Part shown: positions 34,042 through 42,700 of the stretch, in pieces
How the letters are laid out: each line of letters starts with the position of its first letter
Position numbering within the stretch: position 1 is the first letter of the stretch
From: Desulfocapsa sp.
GTDB taxonomy: Bacteria; Desulfobacterota; Desulfobulbia; Desulfobulbales; Desulfocapsaceae
Length of the DNA: 48,761 bases
Direction of reading: 5' to 3'
Assembly (NCBI GenBank): GCA_024763035.1
Contig: JANTGG010000008.1
Location: 1 to 48,761, forward strand
Made by a program: the position numbers and the translations under genes
Notes under the pieces: generated by a model
What the model was told of the DNA's origin: nothing
Seen by the model: only the letters and a program-made list of their open reading frames with translations
Database searches by the model: none

Positions 34042-34065
34042 TGGATCTGCAGGTTGTGTTGCTGT

Positions 34066-34656
34066 CTATTGAAAGGCATGTTCCATTTTTTTTATAAATG
34101 CAGAGTCCGGCGCACGTTTTTTCAATTCCTGGAAAAATGGCTCAGCTTGGGCAGTTGAACCATTTTTGATTTCGTGCAGAATAAGCGCCATTAAAGTCGA
34201 GTTGCTGGCTTGCCCGTTATTAAATTCCATTCGCAGCTTGCGTACAGGATCATCGGGACTTCCACGAAGAACCAATGCTCCCAAGGTGTCTGAATCGGTT
34301 GTACTCATCTCATCAAGGCTATAGCAGACTGGAAGCTGCCGACCCGGTTCCGGCTGTGGATCCTTATCTGCAATAATATCATATTCTGTAAAAGTAAGGG
34401 TAAGCGGACCGTCAATAATCCATTCCTCACACAGTTCATACGACACCAGAACCAGAGAAGAACCTTTGTCCAGCCTGATCGAATCTCCTGCAAACAGGGT
34501 CTGACCTATTTCCGCTTTTATCTTTTTTCCCTGGCGGTTCAGTGATATTTTTCCACTGGTATCCATGATCATGCCAAAATCTTCTGCCATTAAATCGGTG
34601 CCGAACAACAGCAGGACAGCAATTGCAAGGATGGTAGTGCTGAAGAGTCTTCTCAT
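34066..34656 (-). CDS. Exported FecR-like small protein
   Basis: 196 residues with a signal peptide (about 1-24, ending DLMA). The first half of the mature protein resembles a FecR-type beta domain: DTSGKISLNRQGKKIKAEIG, then LFAGDSIRLDKGSSLVLV. The second half contains LGALVLRGSPDD, a pair of helices (STLMALILHEIKNGS) and a TPR-like tail (AEPFFQELKKRAPDSAFI). It may be a periplasmic sensor or scaffold. It lies 36 bases downstream of the CHASE2 cyclase gene with a good ribosome site (AAAGGAGAAAAG), so the two are almost certainly cotranscribed. FecR-like, CHASE2, CHAT and TPS genes are found together elsewhere, so it may belong to a common module with the genes to the left. Confidence 0.72.
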   Translation of the reverse strand: MRRLFSTTILAIAVLLLFGTDLMAEDFGMIMDTSGKISLNRQGKKIKAEIGQTLFAGDSIRLDKGSSLVLVSYELCEEWIIDGPLTLTFTEYDIIADKDPQPEPGRQLPVCYSLDEMSTTDSDTLGALVLRGSPDDPVRKLRMEFNNGQASNSTLMALILHEIKNGSTAQAEPFFQELKKRAPDSAFIKKMEHAFQ

Positions 34657-34692
34657 TGCTTTTCTCCTTTTTGGGCTAATTGTGTTTTCGTC

Positions 34693-36480
34693 TTATTCAG
34701 TTATCCGTATAATTTCGTAAAGTTTTACTTCCTGTTCCCGCCCCTTCACCTTCGTGATGGTGACTAGCTTTGCTTCTACAAGATCTTTTACAAGCTTGTA
34801 CGTTGCCTCGGTAACAAGCATAGATGTGTCGAAGTTCTTTGTTTGACTCTCTATCCGGGCGGACAGATTAACTGCATCGCCGATGATAGAATAGTCCATC
34901 TTTTCATCGCAGCCGATATTACCGACAATAGCCTCTCCAGTATGCAGACCTATACCAATTTTGATTTCATCCACTCCCGGGAATGGCTTTATTTTATTCA
35001 GGGCTTCGAGCCTGAGCAGCATATTAAAACCGGATTTTATGGCAGCTAGAGCACCTTGGTACGGCAGCACATTCGGTGCACCGAAAATAGCAAGAATTCC
35101 ATCACCAAGATAACGATTTAAATAGCCGTTTTCTGCAATAATGGCCATTGTCATCTCCGTGAAATACTGATTCAGGCCAGAAACGACATCTTCCGGGGAC
35201 AGCTTCTCTGAAAGAGTCGTAAAACTGCGGATATCCGTAAACATGATTGTTGCCGTTACTTTTTTTCCCTCAAAGTTCACTTGTGAGGGATTGTCTATTA
35301 TTTCCTGCATAACCTCCGGATGAATATAACTCTTAAAATAACGTTGTAATCTATGGAATTGCCAATACTCAAGAGTCTGTTTGAAGAAACTGCCGGCAAC
35401 CGCACCAACCAAAACACCGGCAAGCAGCGGGGAAAGAGGAATAATTATAAATTTTTGAAATGAAAACCAAATGGTGACAAATCCTATTGCCATAAGCAAG
35501 GAGAGAATGGTGATCGTCCGTAAGGGTGGAAGTGTCAAGGCGATCAGAGTTGAAAACAGGGACAGAAGGAGAAGAAGAATGATCGAATTCTTTCGTGAAA
35601 GAGAATTGAAAAAGATATTGTTGCGTATTGTTTCAATAGAAGCGGCATGGATAACAACACCATAAATCTTATCTTTTGGGTCGCCGATGGACTGCATGGG
35701 AGTTGGATGAATATCTGGGAGCTTTACAGAGGTAACACCGAGAAGAGCGACCTTGTCTTTGAATATCTTTTGCAGAGAACCCACATCTCCTGCTTCAATT
35801 AAGTCATAAACATGTGCAAAAGAAACGACTTCATGGGGTTGAGTTCTGTAATCGATGTAGATACGCTGTGGGATATTCGTGTTGTCGATAACCTTCGGAA
35901 GCACATGTTCTGCGAGCACGAACGAAAAAGATTTGCTTAGGTTTTTTCGGGGGGATTTTATCAACAGGGTTTGACGACGTATGATATTGTCAGGATCGGG
36001 TGTGAGATTGACGAAGCCCATTCCCGAGGCACTGAGTAAAAATTTACGGTGTGGAATAGCACCGTTTTTCCCTGCAGAGAAACCAAGGATAGTATCAGTC
36101 CCTTTTTTGTGACTGTTGCGGATGGCTTTGACCAGAATCTGGTCATATTCCGGAGAAACCGTGTCGAGTGAAATGGAAGGTATGACATCGAGTCCGATTG
36201 CTTTTGCCTGTCCTGCCGTTGCAGCATCAATAATTGCTGCATAGTATTTGTGCCAGAGAATAAGAGGATCGGGAAATCTTGAAAGGCTTTCATCGTCAAT
36301 ACCTATAACTACAGTAGCACACGGTAGAATGTCCTCCAACTCACTGTGATTAAGAAGGTAATCATAACTGAACCTGTCCACGCTGCTGTGCCACGGCATA
36401 AACCACACCAGCACAGACAGGAGCGGACAGATGAACAGCATGGTGAATTTCAGAAAGCTGGGATGTTTAAACACATTCAT
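34693..36480 (-). CDS. CHASE2-domain class III adenylate/guanylate cyclase
   Basis: 595 residues. An N-terminal membrane helix (about 12-30) is followed by an extracytoplasmic CHASE2 sensor (about 31-270; VVIGIDDESLSRFPD, AIGLDVIP, VALLGVTSVKLPDIHPTP). A group of membrane helices follows (about 290-365), then a class III cyclase domain (about 405-590). The metal-binding aspartates are present: Asp416 in FTDIRSF and Asp460 in RYLGDGILAIFG. The base- and ribose-recognition region EKMDYSIIGDAVNLSARIE favours ATP because it carries the Lys/Asp pair, though I cannot exclude GTP. It should make cAMP in response to an extracytoplasmic signal. It is divergent from the GAF/HD-GYP gene and is the first gene of a two-gene operon. 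Confidence 0.93.
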   Translation of the reverse strand: MNVFKHPSFLKFTMLFICPLLSVLVWFMPWHSSVDRFSYDYLLNHSELEDILPCATVVIGIDDESLSRFPDPLILWHKYYAAIIDAATAGQAKAIGLDVIPSISLDTVSPEYDQILVKAIRNSHKKGTDTILGFSAGKNGAIPHRKFLLSASGMGFVNLTPDPDNIIRRQTLLIKSPRKNLSKSFSFVLAEHVLPKVIDNTNIPQRIYIDYRTQPHEVVSFAHVYDLIEAGDVGSLQKIFKDKVALLGVTSVKLPDIHPTPMQSIGDPKDKIYGVVIHAASIETIRNNIFFNSLSRKNSIILLLLLSLFSTLIALTLPPLRTITILSLLMAIGFVTIWFSFQKFIIIPLSPLLAGVLVGAVAGSFFKQTLEYWQFHRLQRYFKSYIHPEVMQEIIDNPSQVNFEGKKVTATIMFTDIRSFTTLSEKLSPEDVVSGLNQYFTEMTMAIIAENGYLNRYLGDGILAIFGAPNVLPYQGALAAIKSGFNMLLRLEALNKIKPFPGVDEIKIGIGLHTGEAIVGNIGCDEKMDYSIIGDAVNLSARIESQTKNFDTSMLVTEATYKLVKDLVEAKLVTITKVKGREQEVKLYEIIRITE

Positions 36481-36536
36481 ACTGAATTCGAGTGTTGCGT
36501 TCCCGAGATTTTCAGGGCGATAAAGTTGTCTGGACA

Positions 36537-36570
36537 GGGCAAACCGCCAGGAAGCTGCCTGAGGATGCCC
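36537..36570 (-). promoter_or_regulatory. Hairpin in the cyclase 5' leader
   Basis: GGGCA (36537-36541) pairs with TGCCC (36566-36570), and inside it CAGG (36548-36551) pairs with CCTG (36558-36561). In the leftward transcript this lies about 60-90 bases before the cyclase start, next to a run of eight Gs. It may control translation or message stability. Confidence 0.4.
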
Positions 36571-36622
36571 TTTCGCCCCCCCCGGATATTGCCAAGTATG
36601 TATAGAGACGATTAATTACCGT

Positions 36623-36650
36623 ATTATAACCTTATTGTATAACAATTCAA
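36623..36650 (-). promoter_or_regulatory. Sigma70-like promoter for the cyclase-FecR operon
   Basis: On the - strand TTGAAT (complement of 36645-36650) and a perfect TATAAT (complement of 36623-36628) are separated by 16 bases. The leader would be about 135 bases long. Confidence 0.6.
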
Positions 36651-36667
36651 ATATGAAATTCAAATAT
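36645..36667. repeat. Direct repeat overlapping the cyclase -35 box
   Basis: ATTCAAATAT occurs at 36645-36654 and again at 36658-36667, a 13-base period. The first copy contains the -35 hexamer of the leftward promoter, so a repeat-binding regulator could block or recruit polymerase here. Confidence 0.6.
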
Positions 36668-36740
36668 AAATATGTTTTACCAGAATTAACCCCATGTCCC
36701 TCAATCCCTCTTTACAGTGGTATTTGAGACAATAGTATAT

Positions 36741-36770
36741 TTGACGCCGAAACCGCCCATTACCTATAGA
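36741..36770 (+). promoter_or_regulatory. Rightward promoter candidate for the HD-GYP gene
   Basis: TTGACG (36741-36746) and TATAGA (36765-36770) are separated by 18 bases. The start codon is about 410 bases away, so the leader would be long. A closer promoter cannot be excluded. Confidence 0.4.
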
Positions 36771-36954
36771 CACTTACACCTTGTCAAATCAATGAGTTAA
36801 ATGAATATACAATCGACGAATCCGGTTATCCCATGGTTTTCCATATACACAAAACAAGTGACGTACCCATATGCATCATTTACTGGGTGGAGTGTGGATT
36901 TCTTACAGTTTAACCGCGTTAGCATTTGTTTCTAAGAATAATTTTTAGTAATCT

Positions 36955-36978
36955 GTTTGTAGAATCTTTTATACAAAC
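36955..36978. repeat. Inverted repeat upstream of the HD-GYP gene
   Basis: GTTTGTA (36955-36961) and TACAAAC (36972-36978) form a 7-bp inverted repeat with a 10-base spacer, about 200 bases before the start codon. It could be an operator or a weak hairpin. Confidence 0.4.
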
Positions 36979-37180
36979 AAAATAGCTACAACAGAGTTTT
37001 ACCCTCAACGACCTGTTTTTTTTCAGGTATTTCAAAAGTTGCAGTTAATTGACTTGAGAATTGAGGGCTTGTTAGAAAGTGGTATTGTTCCGGTAAATTA
37101 CTGGTCCAATATCGTGCGGGCTGGAGAGCAAGCAGAACAAACAGTACAACAGAAAAAACTGTTGAGGGGACAATATTTTG

Positions 37181-39340
37181 ATGGAACAAAAATCACAGGC
37201 ACAGGAATTACAGGATTTGTGCCGAGTTGGTGTAGCGTTATCCAGCGAAAAAGATATTGAGAAACTTCTGGAAACAATTGTCAGCGTTGCAAGGAATCTT
37301 ACTGCTGCAGAAGGATGCACCCTTTACCTCTGTAACGAGGCCGAAGGTTACCTGGATTTTGCTGTTGTTCAGAATGAACGACTTGATATCTATCAAACAG
37401 GGCATCACGAAGAGAGCGACTGGACCAGAATACCGCTTTTTAATAAGGATGGTTCTGAAAATCATTCTAACGTTTCGGCTCACTGTGCACTCACTGGAGA
37501 AAATATAATTATAAGTGATGTGTACCATACGAATGGTTTTGACTTTTCCAGTACCAAAAGCTTTGACAAGGTGGCCGGGTATCGATCCCGTTCCATGCTT
37601 CTCATTCCCATGCTTGATAATCAGGATAATGTTATCGGTGTCCTGCAGCTGCTTAATGCCCGTTCCAAAGAAAGTAAAAAGATATGTGATTTTGACAAAC
37701 AAGCTGCTGAGGTGGTTAAGGGCTTGGCTTCCCAGGCAAGCGTAGCTGTTGTAAATGTTCGACTTGTTAACCGTATTAAAAAATATGCCAGCCTGGGTGT
37801 GGCACTTTCTGCTGAAAAAAACATTGATACACTCTTACAGATGATTGCTGAAATGGCTCGGAAATACAGTCATGCAGAAGGCTGTACAGTCTATCTCAGT
37901 AATGAGGCAAAGGATGCTCTTCATTTTACTGTCGTTCAGAACGAAAAACTCACCATTCAAAGCAATCAAGATCTTAAAAAGGGAGAGTGGGCCACTATCC
38001 AGTTATACAATGAAGATGGGAGCGAGAATCATGCAAATGCCTCTGCACACTGTGCGTTGAAGCACAAAACTATCAACATTACAGATGTGTACAACGAGCA
38101 TGGCTTTGACTTCAGCGGAACCAAAGAATTTGATGCACAGTCTCACTATCGCTCTCAATCCATGCTGCTTATTCCCATGACAGACCATGAGGATGCAGTT
38201 GTGGGAGTACTGCAATTACTAAATGCCAGAAAAGGAATCTCCCGCAAAGTATGTCGTTTTCCGGATGAAGATATTCCCATGGTCCAGGGACTTGCGTCCC
38301 AGGCAGCTGTCGCTGTGACGAATGTCCGTCTGGTGCAGGATATGGAAAATCTTCTCAAAGCATTTATTAAGTCCATTGCTACTGCCATTGATGAAAAATC
38401 ACCGTATACCGGAGGTCATATTCAGCGAGTGGCAATGTTAACAGAGATGCTGGTTGAAAAAATCAACCAAACTGACAGCGGGTATTTCGCTGATAAGCAT
38501 TTTTCTGAGGAGGAGAGAGAAGAGATATCAATTGCTGCCTGGATGCACGATGTGGGAAAAATTGCAACGCCTGAATTTATAGTGGATAAAGCCACAAAAC
38601 TGGAAACCATTTATGATCGTATTGAAGTGATCCGACTCCGCATTGAGCTCATGAAACGGGAACAGGAAATTCAAAGACTGCGGGCTCAATGCACAGACGT
38701 AACGGTACCGGAAACTGCTAACGATGACAGTGAGGACACTGATTTTGACCAGATCTATTCGTTTCTTGCGAAACTCAATATCGGGAGTGAGTTCACGACT
38801 GATGAGGATCTTGCTCAATTAGCTCGTATTGCCGATATGTCGTATCGAATGAACGGGAAGAGTTTTCCTCTGTTGAATAAAAATGAGGTGGAATGTTGTT
38901 CCATCCGACGCGGTACATTGACCGAAGAAGAACGACTCCTTATAAACCATCACGTTGCTGTCAGTATCATGATGCTTGAGAAATTGCCGTTCCCGAAAAA
39001 ATGGCAATCTGTTCCAGAATATGCCGGAATGCACCATGAGAAGATAAATGGCAGCGGATACCCTAATAACTACGCAGGAGACGATATCCATCTGCCTGCC
39101 AGGATCCTGGCAGTTGCAGATGTGTTTGAGGCTCTGACGGCTGCAGACAGGCCATACAAGAGTGGAAAGAAATTATCAGAAGCAATGAGGATTATAGGAT
39201 TTATGGTAAAAGATGAACACCTGGATGAAGAATTGTGTAATCTTCTGGCTGAAAGCGGCATTGCCATGGAATACGCAACTCAACATCTCAAAACCCATCA
39301 GAAAGATGCGTATGTTTGGAAAGGAAAAGAATATTTTTGA
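37181..39340 (+). CDS. Tandem-GAF HD-GYP phosphodiesterase
   Basis: 719 residues from the ATG at 37181; a TTG directly before it adds one codon. There is no signal peptide, so the protein is cytoplasmic. Two closely similar GAF domains (about 12-170 and 200-355) share EGCTxYLxNEA, GSENHxNxSAHCAL, GFDFSxTKxFD and YRSxSMLLIPM segments. A catalytic HD-GYP domain follows (about 385-690) with YTGGHIQRV, His456-Asp457 in MHDVGKIATP, HHEKINGSGYP (Gly626-Pro628) and ILAVADVFEALTAADRPYK. HD-GYP enzymes hydrolyse cyclic di-GMP, and GAF domains bind small ligands, including cyclic nucleotides in some tandem-GAF enzymes. The HD and GYP motifs are about 170 residues apart because of a large insert containing a charged helix and an acidic loop. 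It diverges from the cyclase operon. Confidence 0.93.
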   Translation: MEQKSQAQELQDLCRVGVALSSEKDIEKLLETIVSVARNLTAAEGCTLYLCNEAEGYLDFAVVQNERLDIYQTGHHEESDWTRIPLFNKDGSENHSNVSAHCALTGENIIISDVYHTNGFDFSSTKSFDKVAGYRSRSMLLIPMLDNQDNVIGVLQLLNARSKESKKICDFDKQAAEVVKGLASQASVAVVNVRLVNRIKKYASLGVALSAEKNIDTLLQMIAEMARKYSHAEGCTVYLSNEAKDALHFTVVQNEKLTIQSNQDLKKGEWATIQLYNEDGSENHANASAHCALKHKTINITDVYNEHGFDFSGTKEFDAQSHYRSQSMLLIPMTDHEDAVVGVLQLLNARKGISRKVCRFPDEDIPMVQGLASQAAVAVTNVRLVQDMENLLKAFIKSIATAIDEKSPYTGGHIQRVAMLTEMLVEKINQTDSGYFADKHFSEEEREEISIAAWMHDVGKIATPEFIVDKATKLETIYDRIEVIRLRIELMKREQEIQRLRAQCTDVTVPETANDDSEDTDFDQIYSFLAKLNIGSEFTTDEDLAQLARIADMSYRMNGKSFPLLNKNEVECCSIRRGTLTEEERLLINHHVAVSIMMLEKLPFPKKWQSVPEYAGMHHEKINGSGYPNNYAGDDIHLPARILAVADVFEALTAADRPYKSGKKLSEAMRIIGFMVKDEHLDEELCNLLAESGIAMEYATQHLKTHQKDAYVWKGKEYF

Positions 39341-39347
39341 GTCTTCA

Positions 39348-39380
39348 GGAGAAGATGTCTTACGCGCAAACATCTTCTCC
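39348..39380 (+). terminator. Terminator-like hairpin after the HD-GYP gene
   Basis: A perfect 11-bp stem, GGAGAAGATGT (39348-39358) and ACATCTTCTCC (39370-39380), has an 11-base loop and begins 7 bases after the stop. No strong T-run follows, so it may act as a weak terminator or an RNA-stabilising 3' end. Confidence 0.5.
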
Positions 39381-39507
39381 ATTATACATACACAAGATAA
39401 AGTAAACAAATCGTAACCATTCGCCATACTCACAGGAAACATAAATATCGACTTCCCTGCTCCCCTGGAAAAATATCCTGAGACCTGACAATTTCAAGCT
39501 TCTCTCA

Positions 39508-39537
39508 TTGTGGAACCCATCGTTTTTGTGGTATAAT
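39508..39537 (+). promoter_or_regulatory. Extended -10 sigma70 promoter for the 1766-residue gene
   Basis: TTGTGG (39508-39513), an 18-base spacer and a perfect TATAAT (39532-39537), which is preceded by TGG to make an extended -10. It is one of the best promoter matches in the window. Transcription should start near 39545. Confidence 0.65.
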
Positions 39538-39692
39538 GGCGTGTCAAGTAAATTTTTTATTCTTTCAACAAACGATTCCAGAGACTTGCCCAGGAATAAC
39601 AGTTTTTCCTAAACTACATTTTTTTAGGGATTCTGCAGATAGCGAAGATTGGGCAGAAAAAAACCATTGCCGAACCACCCCCTCAGCACTGA

Positions 39693-39700
39693 AAGGAGGT
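39693..39700 (+). promoter_or_regulatory. Ribosome binding site that sets a GTG start
   Basis: AAGGAGGT, almost the full anti-Shine-Dalgarno complement, ends 4 bases before the GTG at 39705. It supports that GTG, although the signal peptide lies about 38 residues further in. Confidence 0.65.
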
Positions 39701-39704
39701 TAGT

Positions 39705-42700
39705 GTGTCCCGCGGAAAAAACAGTACCCTACCACTCTGCTCCCACTGGTCTTGCGCCTCCTTCTCCAACAAGTACTGCAGACAATATTACAGCACTGGT
39801 ATCGGACTCACAAGGCACTTACCGTTGGTCGTTAGTCTCTTTCTCTTTCTATTTCTTCTTCCACTCACCTCATGGGCTGGTGGAGGCGTTAATGGCTATG
39901 TTCGTGATACTGGAGGTACAGGTATTGCTTCGGCACTGGTAACCTTGAGGGATCAGATTGGTATAACACGAATGCATACCACATCTAGCGGATATTATAG
40001 TTTTTCCGACAAGTCTGCAGGTAATGCCACTGTTATCGTGTCAATGGCTTGTTACCTCGGGCAAAGTGCAAATATTACAATTATTGAGGGTTCAACAGTA
40101 GGAAAATCCTTTTCTCTTGAAGCACTGGAAACAGACACTGATGGCGACGGCACCCCGGACTGTGCCGACAACTGCCCCAGTGATTCCAGTAAAACCGAGC
40201 CGGGAGTCTGCGGTTGCGGTTCCGTTGATCTGGACAATTATCTCTGCTCCACCGGTTCCGCTCTACCTGACACCGGTCAGCAGAAATGTTATGATACTTT
40301 CAGTGAGCTTATCCCCTGCCCCGCTCCAACAGAAGCCTTTTTCGGTCAGGACGGAAATTACCGGATCAACAAACCCTCTTTCACCAAACTCGATGAAGAT
40401 GGTAATGTTCTGGCCGACAATGCTCCATCCTGGCGCATTGTCAGAGATAACGTAACCGGCCTGCTCTGGCATATTAAAGATGCAAGTGACGGCGTTGCCG
40501 ACATACACGAAGGTGAGCACGACCCGGACAACACCTACTTCTGGTGTCAGGGGCTCTTTGGACCCTATGGCATGTGTTCTGTTTCCGGAACTTTAATCGA
40601 CACAAATACGTACATTCGCGCCCTTCAAGGCATGGCAGATCTCACCTGGCGTTTGCCCACAGTAAAAGAGCTTTCCCGCCTGCTGCAAAGTATAGAATCA
40701 ACCCCGATGCTGCACTCATTCTTTGTCAATATACCCGATGATGCCGTCTTCTGGGCAGACAATACAGATAAGCAGAATGCAGATAACGCCTGGACCGTTG
40801 ACTTCAGCACGGCCTCAGGAAAAGGCAGAGTACAACCTGCAGACAAAGGTCTCTATTATTACGCCATGGCCGTCAGCGGCCCAAATGAACGCCTCCGTGA
40901 CAATTTTAGCAACAACCAGGACGGCACGGTTACCGATAAAAACACCGGTCTGATGTGGCTGATTGAACCGGCGGATGAAGATCATAACGGTCTTGCCGAT
41001 GACATGACTCTTGAAGAGTCGCTTTCCTGGGCAGAGAATCTCACAGCCAATGGTTATGACGACTGGCGACTGCCAAATCGAAATGAACTCCAATCCCTGG
41101 TTGATTACAACAGGTATGAACCAGCCCTTGATACAGCATTTTTTCAAGATATTTATGATGACAACACCAACCCTCTCCGCAGGTTCTGGAGCTCCACCAC
41201 ATCTTTTGCCAGTGATAATTCGATACTGGGAACTCCAGTCGAGTTTGTATCGGGTAAGGTAACAACAACATTCAAAACCCAACGTTACAACGCCAGGGCA
41301 GTTCGGGGAGGCACGAAATATGAAGAGGGGAAAATCACCATAGCCGTACCGGCCCAGGGAGAGACCCTGTGTAACCGTGCCGCCGGGGAGGTTCCCTATT
41401 CCTCACCAAGTACCATAAAGTGGAATCCGGGGGCTCTCCCGCAATCAGAAGATGTTTACATATACTTATCAGTTGACGGTGGCAAAACCTATACCACCAT
41501 CTCATACTGGTACTACATAGTTGCGGGTACCCTCGTGGATGGAAACAACGTCCCTAACAATGGCAGCTACTCTTTTAACACCTACGGTATCAACTCGGAT
41601 AACTGTGTCATTAAAATCGTCCCTGTCAATCCGGCGTATGCGGATCTGGCCGGCATACAGGAACTCTTCTCAATTCATCATATGGCACCGACATACCGAG
41701 TCAGTTATCAATACTTTGGCAGTGATTTCTCACCTGCTGGAAGCTATTACACGGTAAGCCTTGCCTCCAGTCAAGCCGAAGGAGTTGTATCGGTGACAAC
41801 AGATTGGCACATTACAGCTAATACGGATATAGCAACGTACAATAAATATAACGATCAGCGTGTCCGACCCAATTCTGATTATTATAACAATGGCTGGTTC
41901 CAGATTTCCACCCAGTTTTTCAACCCCATTAACTACAGCCGCTACCTTTTCCTGGTGCCAGACTGGGATGCAACGGAAGGACCAGAGACAGAAAACGTCT
42001 CAAACCCTGCCTATGGAAACGATAATGCAAGCAATGCCGATCTGTTAACAGATGGTCATTTCTATGGTGGAACCTTGTCCAGCCCGGCAGATATTGATTA
42101 CTACACCTTCCAGATTCCATCCGATGCCACTATTCATCTGGGGTTTCTTTACAGAGCAGACGACAACGAGAACAATGTAGTAGAAACCGGAATTGAAGTC
42201 ATAGCTGTGGACACAGGGGAAATTGTAGCATCTACCGTGACAGATGAGATATCTGTTCTGTCACTGGGTCTGACTGCCGGTCAGTATTATGTCAGGTTGA
42301 CTGCTGCGGACACCTTTTCAACATACAGCACCTATGCCCTCTCGTTTATGATAGACCCGGAAGCGGCATACCAGGATAACAGCGGTTCGCCGACCCCTGT
42401 AACTCCTCCTTCTATGGCAGTCACGGGAGTCATCAACACCCTGGTTGACAGCGCCAGTTACTCATTTGACGTTCCCGAAAAATCGGCTATGGAAATCAGC
42501 TTTGCCCCTGCCAGCGACATGGCCGCCTATCACCTTGAGATCCGTAACAGCTTGAACGAAGTGCTGCATGATGTTTCGGTTCTCAACCAGCAACCGGTAA
42601 CCCTGAACGGTATCTTTGACCAAGGTACATATACCATTATTGTAACACCGGTAAATACAGTAGATGCCTCAAATCCTTTTTATATTGAGATACACACTAT

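Larger units (their letters stand above)
36481..37180. other. Divergent control region between the cyclase and HD-GYP genes
   Basis: 700 bases with no convincing gene. It contains a leftward promoter with a direct repeat over its -35, a rightward promoter candidate, a leader hairpin and an 8-base C run (36576-36583) in the cyclase leader. Two inverted repeats lie before the HD-GYP gene: GTTTGTA/TACAAAC, and ACCTG/CAGGT (37011-37015, 37024-37028) around eight Ts. A short frame starting at a TTG (37039) runs into the HD-GYP start but shows no family resemblance. Confidence 0.65.
39341..39704. other. Intergenic region with terminator, promoter and leader
   Basis: 364 bases without a gene. It holds a strong hairpin just after the HD-GYP stop, an extended -10 promoter at 39508-39537, and a T-rich leader of about 160 bases. 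In the leader CCTAAA pairs with TTTAGG (around 39610-39630), ahead of a strong ribosome site. Confidence 0.6.

Noticed and set aside
36531-36583. Resemblance to a cyclic-di-GMP (GEMM-I) riboswitch (CAGGGCAAACC on the + strand)
   Set aside because: The following core (GACGCAAAGCC-type segment, GNRA hairpin, receptor) is absent, and on this strand the next gene start is about 600 bases away.
37039-37260. Short rightward frame starting at a TTG before the HD-GYP gene
   Set aside because: It overlaps the HD-GYP start in another frame, lacks family resemblance, and a simpler start for the known gene follows GAGGGG.
39649-39942. 97-codon frame overlapping the start of the 1766-residue gene
   Set aside because: It is out of frame with the long protein and its hydrophobic stretch is a shadow of the real signal peptide.
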